Source: Fidelibacterota bacterium (GTDB taxonomy: Bacteria; Fidelibacterota; UBA8477; JABMPR01). Taken from it: DNA of 64,000 nt. Positions within the stretch are counted from its first letter, which is position 1, and each line of letters starts with the position of its first letter. Location of the stretch: assembly GCA_021734255.1 (NCBI GenBank), contig JAIPJM010000004.1, forward strand, positions 1 to 64,000, written 5' to 3'. Below the pieces are notes generated by a model. That model had not been told where the DNA came from, made no database searches, and saw nothing but the letters and a program-made list of their open reading frames with translations. The position numbers and the translations under genes are program-made. This document shows, one piece after another, positions 1 through 8,684 of the stretch.

Positions 1-64
1 GCACCAGTTGTTGCAAAAAGCCTGGATTATCTACCAGCTTGTCATTAATCTGTTTCTCGGCCAT
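1..64 (-). CDS. N-terminus of an unidentified protein (truncated by window edge)
   Basis: Reading leftward from an ATG at 64, 21 codons are open to the window edge and begin MAEKQINDKLVDNPG. A GGAG Shine-Dalgarno sequence lies just upstream of the ATG on the same strand (within 66-80), which supports a real start. The visible part is polar and has no signal peptide. It is too short to assign a family. It is transcribed divergently from the zinc-ribbon gene at 390. Confidence 0.55.
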   Translation of the reverse strand, partial: MAEKQINDKLVDNPGFLQQLV

Positions 65-252
65 TGGTTCTCTCCTTCTCTTGAAATGATTTGAACACCT
101 CAAGATAATTTGGGGAAACCATGGCCGACTCTTTTTCTACCCTAATCCAATTTTACAGAAATTTAAGGACATAACTGACCTGAGTTCTCCGGAACAAAAA
201 AAAGAATAGGGGGAAACTATACGCTCTTGATGTAGGGTCTACGCTATGTATA

Positions 253-281
253 TTGTACGACGTGACTAGGCGAATTATAAA
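253..281 (+). promoter_or_regulatory. Putative sigma70-type promoter
   Basis: TTGTAC (253-258) and TATAAA (276-281) are separated by exactly 17 bases. The -10 hexamer matches 5 of 6 consensus positions, the -35 only 3 of 6. A transcript would start near 288 and meet the hairpin at 338-366 before the gene at 390. The rest of 65-337 shows no convincing ORF. Confidence 0.35.
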
Positions 282-337
282 GCAGCCCTACTACCTTACA
301 CACCAGGATTCTGTCACAAAAATATTATCCATATTGA

Positions 338-366
338 ATGCACCGCAGGGTGCATTTTTCTTTTTT
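338..366 (+). terminator. Terminator-like hairpin in the leader of the zinc-ribbon gene
   Basis: ATGCACC (338-344) pairs with GGTGCAT (349-355), followed by a T-rich run to 366. It has the form of an intrinsic terminator but lies 24 bases before a start codon and after no + strand gene. It could be an attenuator, or the 3' end of a small RNA of about 75 nt. Confidence 0.5.
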
Positions 367-389
367 AATCGTTTAGAGAGTGAGTGCGA

Positions 390-1100
390 ATGAAAGATAC
401 GCTTAAATATCTAATTGATCTTCAAGAGATCGATAGACAGTTATTTGAAATTGAGGAAAAAAAAGGAAGCCTGCCGCAGCAGGTGGAGAAGTTAGAGTCT
501 GAAGCGGTTGATCTGCGATCAGAGCTGGATACTACCAAGGCAGCACTGGAAGAGAATCGGAAGGAATTGAACACCATTCACGGCGGTCTTATGGATGCTG
601 TGGAGAAGATCAAAAAATATCAGGATCAGTTGTACCTGGTAAATACGAATCGTGAATATGATGCGCTCACCAATGAGATCGAAACCGAAAAATCCAAAAT
701 GATGGAGATGGAGAGCCGACAGACTGAACTCCAGGAAGCGATCGAAACGCTAGAAACTGCCATCAACTCCTCAGAAGAGCAGACCACAGCTTTTGCAGAA
801 CAATTGGAAGCTAACCGGGACGAGCTCAAAGAGAAATCAGACCTAACGGATGCACGTCAGCTTGAGCTTGAAAAAGAAAGAGAAGCCTTGGTACCGAAAG
901 TACGTGAACGTTATCTCCGTAAATACAACCGCATTCTAAAGGCCAGAAGACGCGCCGTGGTTCCTATCGAACGATCTGCTTGCTCCGGGTGTCACAAACA
1001 GCTGTCACCCCAAACGATCTATGACATACAGCAGATGAATAAACTGATTGAGTGTGAGAATTGCGGTCGCATATTGATACGAATGGAGAAAGAAGATTAG
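390..1100 (+). CDS. Coiled-coil C4 zinc-ribbon protein (DUF164/CdsZ-like)
   Basis: A 236-aa protein. Residues about 5-170 are a charged heptad-rich coiled coil. The C-terminus is a zinc ribbon with two CxxC pairs (CSGCHKQ and CENCGR). This is the architecture of the widespread zf-RING_7/DUF164 family, thought to bind nucleic acid or ribosome-related partners. Its exact role is not established. I start at ATG 390, because the GAGAG at 376-380 is well placed for it, rather than at the in-frame GTG 384 only 3 bases after that motif. A terminator-like hairpin lies just before the gene and an intrinsic terminator follows it, so it appears to be a single transcription unit next to rnpB. Confidence 0.85.
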   Translation: MKDTLKYLIDLQEIDRQLFEIEEKKGSLPQQVEKLESEAVDLRSELDTTKAALEENRKELNTIHGGLMDAVEKIKKYQDQLYLVNTNREYDALTNEIETEKSKMMEMESRQTELQEAIETLETAINSSEEQTTAFAEQLEANRDELKEKSDLTDARQLELEKEREALVPKVRERYLRKYNRILKARRRAVVPIERSACSGCHKQLSPQTIYDIQQMNKLIECENCGRILIRMEKED

Positions 1101-1134
1101 AGATCTTGTTAACTCTCAATAACTTATCGTTTAA

Positions 1135-1161
1135 ATGACCTGCACGTGCGGGTCATTTTTT
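1135..1161 (+). terminator. Intrinsic terminator after the zinc-ribbon gene
   Basis: ATGACC (1135-1140) pairs with GGTCAT (1151-1156) around a self-complementary GCACGTGC core, followed by a run of T. It separates the zinc-ribbon gene from rnpB. Confidence 0.75.
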
Positions 1162-1210
1162 CTTTCAGTAGAGACGAGCATCATTAGCTTTGATCCGCTA
1201 TTTAAAATTT

Positions 1211-1698
1211 GGGTGAATCGGGCAGTCGCTTCAGCAATTGAGTTGGGGAGGAAAGTCCGGACTCCGCAGGACAGGCCGCCCATGTCATTAGCATGGGACA
1301 CCGTTTATAGCGGTGATGGAAAGTGCCACAGAAAACAAACCGCTCGCCTTCGCTCCGTTCTCGCTATGGCGATAACAGAGCTTAAGCACAGCATGCCTTG
1401 ATCGATCCAAAGAGAGGGGCCTGCCGCTCAGTAGCTCATCCACGTTGAGAATGGGGATGGAGCGAAGGCGGGTAAGGGTGAAAACGTGAGGTAAGAGCTT
1501 ACGCCGTGCTCAGGGAACTGATCATGTGGGTAAACCCCGGCCGGAGCAATTCCAAGCAGAAGAGAGTGGTTGTCCGCCACGTCATTTATTTGACACTCTT
1601 CGGGTAGGGAGCTTGAATTCAGAAGTAATTCTGAATCCAGATCAATGGCTGCCTCGTTCTATTTAGAGCAAGACAGAATCCGGCTTACAGATTCACCC
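1211..1698 (+). ncRNA. rnpB: RNase P RNA, bacterial type A
   Basis: This is the catalytic RNA that matures tRNA 5' ends. The ends pair as helix P1: GGGTGAATC at 1211-1219 with GATTCACCC at 1690-1698. The conserved core is all present: GAGGAAAGTCCGGACTCC near 1248-1265, GAAAGTGCCACAGAAA near 1319-1334, AAGGGTGAAA near 1474, GTAAACCCCGGC near 1531 and ACAGAATCCGGCTTAC near 1674-1689. At about 488 nt it is longer than the usual 350-400 nt. The extra length lies mostly in an enlarged P12 arm, whose base pairs perfectly over 12 bp (1345-1356 with 1459-1470). An overlapping ORF at 1135-1401 is a shadow of this RNA. Confidence 0.95.
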
Positions 1699-1834
1699 AA
1701 TATTTTGAACCGGTCTAGACAGTTAACCTACTCCTAGCGCAGATTCAGAATACGCTCCCACCGAGCATTTTAATCCCTTTGTATTTAACCGTGAAAAAAA
1801 GCAAGGAGAGGTTTATACTATAGACCTGTTAATT

Positions 1835-3541
1835 ATGGAAAAAATCTGGATCATTCAGGATAGTCCCCAGGCTGAAATCACAGCCCTATCAAAGAGTTTA
1901 AGCGTGTCACCTGTCGTTGCGGGAATACTGTGGCGCAGGGAATTACGGACCATGGATGCCGCCAAGGAGTTCTTTAATCCTTCAGTCGAGCACCTGCTTG
2001 ATCCTTTTGGCATGTTGAATATGGACGAGGCTGTCAAGCAGGTGAAAAAGAGTCTGGATGATCAGACGCCCATCCTCGTCTATGGTGATTATGATGTGGA
2101 TGGTACAACTGCTGCCTCACTGCTGCACCTTTTCCTCCAATCACTGGGTGCCAAGTCAGAGTTCTACATCCCAGATCGGAATACAGAGGGCTACGGTGTT
2201 TCAAACAAGGGTATCGATTATGCAGTTTCTATCGGTGCTGAACTCATGATCACCTGCGATTGTGGGATCACTGCTGTAAATCAAACCAAATATGCACACG
2301 AGCAGGGCGTCAGGGTGATCATTACTGACCATCACATCCCTGATCCGGTGCTTCCTCCTGCAGATGCAATCCTCAATCCTAAGCAGGAAGGGTGTGGCTA
2401 TGAGAATAAGAATTTATGCGGTGCCGGTGTTGCATTCAAATTGACACAGGCCTTAGCACAATACCTGGATCTTCCAGAAAGACAGTCCTTAGATTTTCTA
2501 GACCTGGCAGCGATTGGAACTGCAGCGGATATTGTTCAAGTTACAGGCGAGAATCGAATTATTGTAGGCGAAGGATTGAAGCTGATCAGTCAGGGCAATC
2601 GGCCTGGCATCAAGGCCTTAAAAAAAGTGGCCGGAGTGACTCGGGACGAAGTGACCGTGGCTGATGTCCTGTTCGGACTCGGACCACGCATCAACGCCGT
2701 GGGCCGTCTTGGTGAGGCAACACGGGCCGTCCGTCTCATGACAGCCAGCACCCAGGCTGAAGCTCAGGAATTCTCTGCGGTTCTTAACTCAGAGAATGAA
2801 GCCAGAAAGGGAGTTGAATCTGGCATTTTTGACGAAGCGGTCCGTCTGGCAAACTCAAAACCTGATCCTCGATCCAAGCGTTCCCTGGTATTGTATCAGG
2901 AAGGCTGGCATCATGGTGTGATCGGAATAGTAGCATCCAAATTGAAAGAACGCTATTTTGTCCCTACCGTTATCATCGCTGTAAATGATGGGGTTGGCAA
3001 GGCTTCAGCCAGGAGCATTAGCGGTTTCGATCTCCATGCTGCGTTCTCCAAATGTGCGGATCTACTGGTGAGTTATGGCGGGCATATGATGGCAGCTGGG
3101 ATGACCATTGATCCGGCCAACCTGGAGGCTTTTGAGGAGCGCTTTCAGGTTATCGCTCAGGAACAGATCAGCGATGAAATGATGCGTCCTCGTTTGAAAA
3201 TTGAATCGGCACTGGATTTTAACGATATCAATACACAGTTGTTGGAGACCTTGCGTCGTTTGGCTCCCTATGGACCGGGGAATATGAGGCCCATGTTTTA
3301 TAGCGATAACCTTGAAGCTGTGGGTTATCCCCGTCCAAGGATCGTTGGGAAAGATCATTTGAAACTGAAAGTAAAGCAGGGGGGGCGCGTTATGGATGCC
3401 ATCGGTTTTGGTATGGCAGATAAAATGGAATTGCTGTACGCCAACCGACCCCTTGAAATGGCATATGTCCTCTCTGAGAATGAATGGCAGGGAAGAAAAT
3501 CAATTCAGCTGGAACTCAAAGATATCAGATTAATGAATTAG
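1835..3541 (+). CDS. recJ: Single-stranded-DNA-specific exonuclease RecJ
   Basis: A 568-aa 5'-3' ssDNA exonuclease for recombination and mismatch repair. The N-terminal DHH phosphoesterase domain has VYGDYDVDG (about residues 83-91) and TDHH (DHH at 165-167), the Mn-binding motifs. The DHHA1 domain follows, with GWHHGVIGIVASK and SYGGHMMAAGMTI, and then an OB-fold tail. The length fits the short form of the family. The ATG has only a distant Shine-Dalgarno (AGGAGAGG at 1804-1811, 23 bases upstream). No better in-frame start exists, and the N-terminal sequence aligns with the family. fabH begins 11 bases after the stop. Confidence 0.95.
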   Translation: MEKIWIIQDSPQAEITALSKSLSVSPVVAGILWRRELRTMDAAKEFFNPSVEHLLDPFGMLNMDEAVKQVKKSLDDQTPILVYGDYDVDGTTAASLLHLFLQSLGAKSEFYIPDRNTEGYGVSNKGIDYAVSIGAELMITCDCGITAVNQTKYAHEQGVRVIITDHHIPDPVLPPADAILNPKQEGCGYENKNLCGAGVAFKLTQALAQYLDLPERQSLDFLDLAAIGTAADIVQVTGENRIIVGEGLKLISQGNRPGIKALKKVAGVTRDEVTVADVLFGLGPRINAVGRLGEATRAVRLMTASTQAEAQEFSAVLNSENEARKGVESGIFDEAVRLANSKPDPRSKRSLVLYQEGWHHGVIGIVASKLKERYFVPTVIIAVNDGVGKASARSISGFDLHAAFSKCADLLVSYGGHMMAAGMTIDPANLEAFEERFQVIAQEQISDEMMRPRLKIESALDFNDINTQLLETLRRLAPYGPGNMRPMFYSDNLEAVGYPRPRIVGKDHLKLKVKQGGRVMDAIGFGMADKMELLYANRPLEMAYVLSENEWQGRKSIQLELKDIRLMN

Positions 3542-3552
3542 GGGAATGTAAA

Positions 3553-4545
3553 ATGGCTAGAGCATATATCGACACAATCGGCATGTATGTCCCACCGGGA
3601 GTTGTAACAAACCAGGATCTAGAAAAACTTATGGATACATCAAATGAGTGGATCCTGGAGCGATCCGGTATCCAGGAACGCCACCATGTGGATGGTGAGA
3701 GTACGACAGAGATCGGTTTGAAGGCAGCAGAGGCAGCGCTAGCCAAAGCTGGAATGACTGCAGATGATGTAGAATACATCATCTTTTCGACTATTGCGAA
3801 TGACTATCTGGTCCCGGGCGGTGGTGCGATCATGACCAAGCATCTGGGTATTCCGGGAACACCTGCTCTGGATATCAGAATGGCCTGTTCGGGCTATCTG
3901 TATGGTCTACAGGTTGCAAAAGCTCTGATCGAATCAGAAGCTTACAACAACATTCTGCTCATCACTGCGGAAGTGCAGTCCGTAGCCCTTGATATGACCA
4001 CGGCTGGTCGGGACACGGCGGTTCTTTTTGGGGATGGTGCTGCTGCGACCATCCTTAAATCCACAGATGAGGACAGAGGCGTGCTGACAGTCGTTACCCA
4101 TTCGGATGGCCGCTATGCAGAAGATCTGATGTTAAGATCTCCCTCTACCCATGATAAACCATTTTTGAGTTATGAAAATGTGGATAAGGGTCATGGCAGG
4201 CCTGTGATGAATGGAAGAAATGTGTTTAAACATGCCATCACCAAGTTCCCTGCAGTAATCATGGAAGCGCTTGAAGCTGCCAATATCGAAAAGAAAGATG
4301 TTAAGCTAGTGGTTCCGCATCAGGCAAATCTGAGGATCACTGAAGCGGTCGCACAGCGACTTGAACTCGAACCCTATAAAGTCGTTTATTCCAATATTCA
4401 CAAATATGGAAACACCACATCGGCGTCAATTCCAATTGCCCTTTATGAAGCCATGGCCGAGGGGAAAGTCAACCGAGGGGATATCGTGGTCGTGGCAGCA
4501 TTTGGTGCTGGATTTACCTGGGGTGCATCTGTTATCCGGTGGTAA
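3553..4545 (+). CDS. fabH: Beta-ketoacyl-ACP synthase III
   Basis: A 330-aa condensing enzyme that joins acetyl-CoA (or another acyl-CoA) to malonyl-ACP to start fatty acid synthesis in the cytoplasm. The Cys-His-Asn triad is visible: Cys112 in MACSGYLYGL, His256 in VPHQANLRI and Asn287 in KYGNTTSASIP. I start at ATG 3553, preceded by AGGGGAA; an upstream in-frame extension overlaps recJ and lacks a ribosome site. It sits in a tight run with recJ and the PgpH-like gene and apart from other fab genes, which is unusual. Confidence 0.95.
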   Translation: MARAYIDTIGMYVPPGVVTNQDLEKLMDTSNEWILERSGIQERHHVDGESTTEIGLKAAEAALAKAGMTADDVEYIIFSTIANDYLVPGGGAIMTKHLGIPGTPALDIRMACSGYLYGLQVAKALIESEAYNNILLITAEVQSVALDMTTAGRDTAVLFGDGAAATILKSTDEDRGVLTVVTHSDGRYAEDLMLRSPSTHDKPFLSYENVDKGHGRPVMNGRNVFKHAITKFPAVIMEALEAANIEKKDVKLVVPHQANLRITEAVAQRLELEPYKVVYSNIHKYGNTTSASIPIALYEAMAEGKVNRGDIVVVAAFGAGFTWGASVIRW

Positions 4546-4546
4546 A

Positions 4547-4624
4547 ATGGCTGATCACTATAAAAAAACAGAATCAGAAACCCCTAAACTTGGTATTTTG
4601 AAGAAACTTAGAATCAGGTTATAA
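4547..4624 (+). CDS. Possible 25-aa small protein
   Basis: An ATG one base after the fabH stop opens a 25-codon frame (MADHYKKTESETPKLG, then a basic end) that closes 6 bases before the next gene. It exactly fills the fabH-PgpH gap. It could be a small protein, a translational coupling peptide, or chance. No family is recognisable. Confidence 0.3.
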   Translation: MADHYKKTESETPKLGILKKLRIRL

Positions 4625-4630
4625 TAAATC

Positions 4631-6934
4631 ATGTTAAGACAGGCCAAAAAGGTTGTTCGTGATGAGAAAAAATATCAGATCTGGCTGAGAATCAGTCAGA
4701 TTGCCCTCATCGTCGTTCTACTCGTCGTTGCTGCACTTTTCTTTCCGCGGGGAAAGATGTTCCAGTTTGATTATGATGTAGACCAGATCACAACTGAAAC
4801 CATCATCGCCCCCTTTGATTTTGATATACTGAAAACGGAAGAGGGGCTTGAGCGTGACCGAAATACAAGAGAACGAGCCATTCTGCCTGTGTTCATCTGG
4901 GACAATACCGCCCGAGACAGGGTTAATGATGATCTGGATGAGATACGCAAGCATCTCTCGCTCTGGTACCAGGCAGAAAGAGATCTGGAAGCAGTTAGAA
5001 GCTACTGGCAGACGATCTCAGATTCAGTTGTGGCCGACTCCATGCTAACCAAACTGCAGGAAGACTCGCTGCAGGTACTAAACATCAGGTTAGAACTCAG
5101 GGACAGGGGGCTGACCGACCTGGGTACCCCCAGATGGGATTACTTCCTGGAAGAGGGGCCATCGACCAGACGCTTGATCAATAATGTAAAGCGAGCCCTG
5201 CTTCCTCAATATATGTTAGGCATCATCGGAGATCTACCGCCTGATGCCAATCATGATCAGATCACCATGATCATGCGCGGGAAAGAAACCACCCGGAATC
5301 CAAACGATTTCAGGAACATGACAGTCGCCTGGGCCAATGTTGAGAAAATACTTTCCTCCGATTATATCCATGAAGATCCCAGGCTTATGCAGATGGCGGA
5401 AGAGATTGCCCTGGCGGTGATGGTCCCCAACCTGAATTATTCAGCAGAGCTGACCGAAAATCGTAAGCAGGAAGCCAGAAACCTGGTTCCCATTAGTGTT
5501 GGCAAGGTTTTTAAAAATGAGCGGATCGTGGATGCCAATACCAGAGTAACTCCTCAGATCAAACAGAAACTGAACTCACTGGAGAGAGAATATATCCGGA
5601 AAGGGTACGGTCAGACCGCAGCTAACCGCTTGATGACCTTCCTCGGTAAAATATTCCTTTCGGCTTTTCTACTTTTCTTTTTCTTTGCCTATCTGCAGAC
5701 CTACAGAAGTCAGATCTACAATGACATCAAGTTGATGATTTTAGTGGGTATCATTTTTATCATGCACCTGGGTATGGCTCATCTTATTGTTTATGAACTG
5801 CAGTGGTCGGAATTCTTTGTACCCATGAGTATTGCTGCCATTCTCTTTACGGTGGTCTTCGACGGAAGAATTGCGTTCATCATCATGGTGACGCTCACCA
5901 TACTCACTGGAATCATTCTAAGTAATAACATGCCCTTTATCGTCGCCAACCTTTTCGTGTCCTCCCTGGCCATTTATTCCGTTCGGCGTCTACGGTCCCG
6001 TTCTCAGATCCTGTGGAGTATCCTGGCGGTAACATCTGGGTACATTGCAGTAATTGCTGTATTCGAAATGATCAAATTCAGCAGTTGGGATTCTGTAATG
6101 GAACAAATGCTGTTCGCTGCTGCCAATGGCTTCTTCTCACCCCTGATATCGTATGGATTCCTGGTGTTGATCGAACGAACGTTCAAGATCACAACAAATC
6201 TGACGCTCCTGGAATTACTGGATTTTAATAATAAGCCCTTAAGTAATTTGGCTATGCGGGCTCCAGGAACCTTTAAGCACAGTATTGATGTGGGAAACCT
6301 GGCAAGAGCAGCTGCAGAAGCTGTTGGTGCGAACTCCCTGCTGGCAAGAGTGGGTGCCTATTATCATGATATTGGCAAAGCAGAGAAACCTGAGTATTTC
6401 ATTGAGAATCAAATGCATGGTGTCAATAAGCATGAAAATCTTTCCCCTCGCCTGAGTGCTACTGTCATCACCGCTCATGTCAAGGATGGTGTTAAATTGG
6501 CAAAGGAGTATGGCCTACCACCTATTGTAAGAGATTTTATTCCCATGCATCATGGCCGAACAAGAGTTGAATATTTCTATCAACAGGCACTTGAGCGAGC
6601 GAAAGAGAATGACTCGGAAGTGAATGAAGCAGATTTTACATATCCCGGTCCGAGACCCAATACGAAAGAGACAGGTATTCTCATGATCGCTGAAGCCATA
6701 GAAGCCGCTTCACGCTCGATCAAGAAGCCCACACTCCAACGCATCGAAACGCTTATGGATTCGATTATTGAGAGTCGGGTCAAAAGTGGGGAGTTGATAA
6801 ACTGTCCCCTGACCTTTAAGGATCTGGAGACCATCAAAAGTGCGATGGTTCCCGTTCTCACTGGTAGTTTACATGAAAGAATAGAATATCCAGGTCAACG
6901 GGAGAAACTCCATATGCAGGACGACGAAAAGTAA
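4631..6934 (+). CDS. PgpH/YqfF-type membrane HD phosphohydrolase (c-di-AMP phosphodiesterase family)
   Basis: A 767-aa inner-membrane protein with the family order: one N-terminal membrane segment (about residues 18-36), a large extracytoplasmic 7TMR-HDED domain (about 40-330), seven membrane segments (about 335-525) and a cytoplasmic HD domain. The HD pair His579-Asp580 lies in YYHDIGKAEKPEYF, and a second metal cluster in MHHGRTRVEYFYQ. Characterised members hydrolyse cyclic di-AMP to pApA. In other bacteria this gene also sits next to ybeY, as here (ybeY follows 29 bases on). Confidence 0.9.
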   Translation: MLRQAKKVVRDEKKYQIWLRISQIALIVVLLVVAALFFPRGKMFQFDYDVDQITTETIIAPFDFDILKTEEGLERDRNTRERAILPVFIWDNTARDRVNDDLDEIRKHLSLWYQAERDLEAVRSYWQTISDSVVADSMLTKLQEDSLQVLNIRLELRDRGLTDLGTPRWDYFLEEGPSTRRLINNVKRALLPQYMLGIIGDLPPDANHDQITMIMRGKETTRNPNDFRNMTVAWANVEKILSSDYIHEDPRLMQMAEEIALAVMVPNLNYSAELTENRKQEARNLVPISVGKVFKNERIVDANTRVTPQIKQKLNSLEREYIRKGYGQTAANRLMTFLGKIFLSAFLLFFFFAYLQTYRSQIYNDIKLMILVGIIFIMHLGMAHLIVYELQWSEFFVPMSIAAILFTVVFDGRIAFIIMVTLTILTGIILSNNMPFIVANLFVSSLAIYSVRRLRSRSQILWSILAVTSGYIAVIAVFEMIKFSSWDSVMEQMLFAAANGFFSPLISYGFLVLIERTFKITTNLTLLELLDFNNKPLSNLAMRAPGTFKHSIDVGNLARAAAEAVGANSLLARVGAYYHDIGKAEKPEYFIENQMHGVNKHENLSPRLSATVITAHVKDGVKLAKEYGLPPIVRDFIPMHHGRTRVEYFYQQALERAKENDSEVNEADFTYPGPRPNTKETGILMIAEAIEAASRSIKKPTLQRIETLMDSIIESRVKSGELINCPLTFKDLETIKSAMVPVLTGSLHERIEYPGQREKLHMQDDEK

Positions 6935-6963
6935 AGCCATTTCTGATCGACATTTGATTATAC

Positions 6964-7386
6964 ATGCAAATCGAAATTATTGAACCTGACCCCGAAGCTG
7001 ACATCAGCTTATTCAACACAATAAGTGAGCGTGTGTTTCTGGAGGAAAAGAAGCCTGTTCATTTTCTTAATATCATCTTTATGGGGAGGGATGCACTCCG
7101 TTCCATGAAACAAGAATATTTTGGTCAGGATGTATACACCGATGTGATCGCTTTCAATTTGAATGAAGAAAATGAAGCCGTGGAGGGTGAAGTGTACCTC
7201 TCTTTCGAGCAGATCAAGTTGAATGCCGCTCAATACTCGACAGATTCACAAGATGAGCTGCATCGCGTCCTCATTCACGGTTGTTTGCACCTTTGCGGAT
7301 ATGAGGACGATACAAGCACCCTGAAGCATAGAATGACAGGGCGTGAGAATTTTCATCTGTCATTACTCAATGAAGAGAATGCTTGA
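6964..7386 (+). CDS. ybeY: Endoribonuclease/rRNA maturation factor YbeY
   Basis: A 140-aa UPF0054 metalloprotein that acts in 16S rRNA 3' processing and ribosome quality control. The metal motif reads HGCLHLCGYEDD. The first two histidines are present, but the third of the classical H-x3-H-x5-H motif is replaced by an acidic residue, a variant I recall from Bacteroidota homologues. Its stop overlaps the next start (TGATG), so the two genes are translationally coupled. Confidence 0.9.
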   Translation: MQIEIIEPDPEADISLFNTISERVFLEEKKPVHFLNIIFMGRDALRSMKQEYFGQDVYTDVIAFNLNEENEAVEGEVYLSFEQIKLNAAQYSTDSQDELHRVLIHGCLHLCGYEDDTSTLKHRMTGRENFHLSLLNEENA

Positions 7387-8684
7387 TGGATTTTAATGCA
7401 ATCCTAGAATCTCCAATTTTATGGCAGAGTTTAATATTTCTTTTTCTCTTGGGGACATCAGCCTTCTTTTCAGGATCTGAGACAGCTCTCTTTAACTTGA
7501 AAAGGCAGGAGATGGATCATTTAAGACATGACCTTGCGCCATCGTCTCAACTGATCGTTCGACTTTTAAAAACGCCCAAGCGATTACTGATCACGATTTT
7601 AACTGGAAATACAGTCGTCAATGTTGCGCTGGCCTCTCTGGCTGCCCTCATAACTGTAGGTATAGCCAGGGAAGCAGGGTTGAATCAGGTTTTAGCACTT
7701 ACTATAGAGTCTGTCGTTCTTACCGTGGTGCTTGTCATACTTGGTGAAATAACGCCAAAGGTTGTAGCAATGAGGCATTCACTAGGATTTGCTTCCAGGA
7801 TAGTTGGAGTTTTATCTCTGATCTTTAAACTGTTTTCGCCTGTAGCTCAGGTCGTATACACTTTTGTTGAGAAAATGGTAGGCGTCCTCGGTCTTCAACC
7901 AGAAGAAAATTTCACTTCTGATGAAGAGATCAAAGAGTTGGTCGAGTTAAGTCAGGATCAGGGGGTGATCGGTGAAGAAGAGAAAGAGATGATCCATTCT
8001 GTCATCGAGTTTGGCGATACCATGGCCAAAGAGATCATGATTCCCAGACCTGATGTCATAATGGTGAACACTGAGATGACCCGAGAGGAAATTTTAAGTA
8101 CGATCAGGGAAACCGGGTATTCAAAGTATCCTTTATATAAAGACCAGATTGATGCCATTAAAGGGATCCTTTTCATTAAAGATATTCTTCCGTATCTCCA
8201 CAGGGGGCCCTCTCGTATCAATCTTGAACGGCTAGCCCGACCAGCCATGTTTGTACCGGAACATCAACACATTGATGAACTGCTAAGGGACATGCAGAAT
8301 GAGAAGCAGAAGCTGGCAATCGTTGTGGATGAATATGGTGGATTTTCAGGGATGGTGGCCGTAGAAGATATAATTGAAGAGGTCCTGGGTGATCTGAAGG
8401 ATGAGATCGATGACTCTGACAATGAGATAGAGATCCGAGACCTAGGTGATAATAGCTATTTAATAACAGCGACAACCCAGTTGGATGATGTCGCTGAACA
8501 ATTAAATATAGAACTCCCTCTGGAAAGAGACTACGATTCTGTTGGTGGCTTTATCTATTTTAATTTAGGTACGATACCAGAACCAGGAGATGTGGTTCAA
8601 TATGCCAACCATGTATTTGAAGTTGTTTCTGTTGAGAAGAACCGTATTGAGAAAGTACGCGTCAAAAAAGGTATACTTAAATAA
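7386..8684 (+). CDS. HlyC/CorC-family membrane protein with DUF21, CBS pair and CorC domain
   Basis: A 432-aa inner-membrane protein. An N-terminal DUF21/CNNM domain has four hydrophobic segments (about residues 10-160, with FFSGSETALFNL and LGEITPKV). A CBS pair follows (about 200-330, with MIPRPDVIMV and VDEYGGFSGMVAVEDI), then a CorC_HlyC domain. Members are tied to magnesium/cobalt homeostasis. The ATG at 7386 overlaps the ybeY stop by one base and is preferred over the TTG at 7383. mazG begins directly after the stop. Confidence 0.9.
   Translation: MDFNAILESPILWQSLIFLFLLGTSAFFSGSETALFNLKRQEMDHLRHDLAPSSQLIVRLLKTPKRLLITILTGNTVVNVALASLAALITVGIAREAGLNQVLALTIESVVLTVVLVILGEITPKVVAMRHSLGFASRIVGVLSLIFKLFSPVAQVVYTFVEKMVGVLGLQPEENFTSDEEIKELVELSQDQGVIGEEEKEMIHSVIEFGDTMAKEIMIPRPDVIMVNTEMTREEILSTIRETGYSKYPLYKDQIDAIKGILFIKDILPYLHRGPSRINLERLARPAMFVPEHQHIDELLRDMQNEKQKLAIVVDEYGGFSGMVAVEDIIEEVLGDLKDEIDDSDNEIEIRDLGDNSYLITATTQLDDVAEQLNIELPLERDYDSVGGFIYFNLGTIPEPGDVVQYANHVFEVVSVEKNRIEKVRVKKGILK

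Noticed and set aside
1135-1401. 88-aa + strand ORF
   Set aside because: It lies mostly within the RNase P RNA and has no protein-like features.
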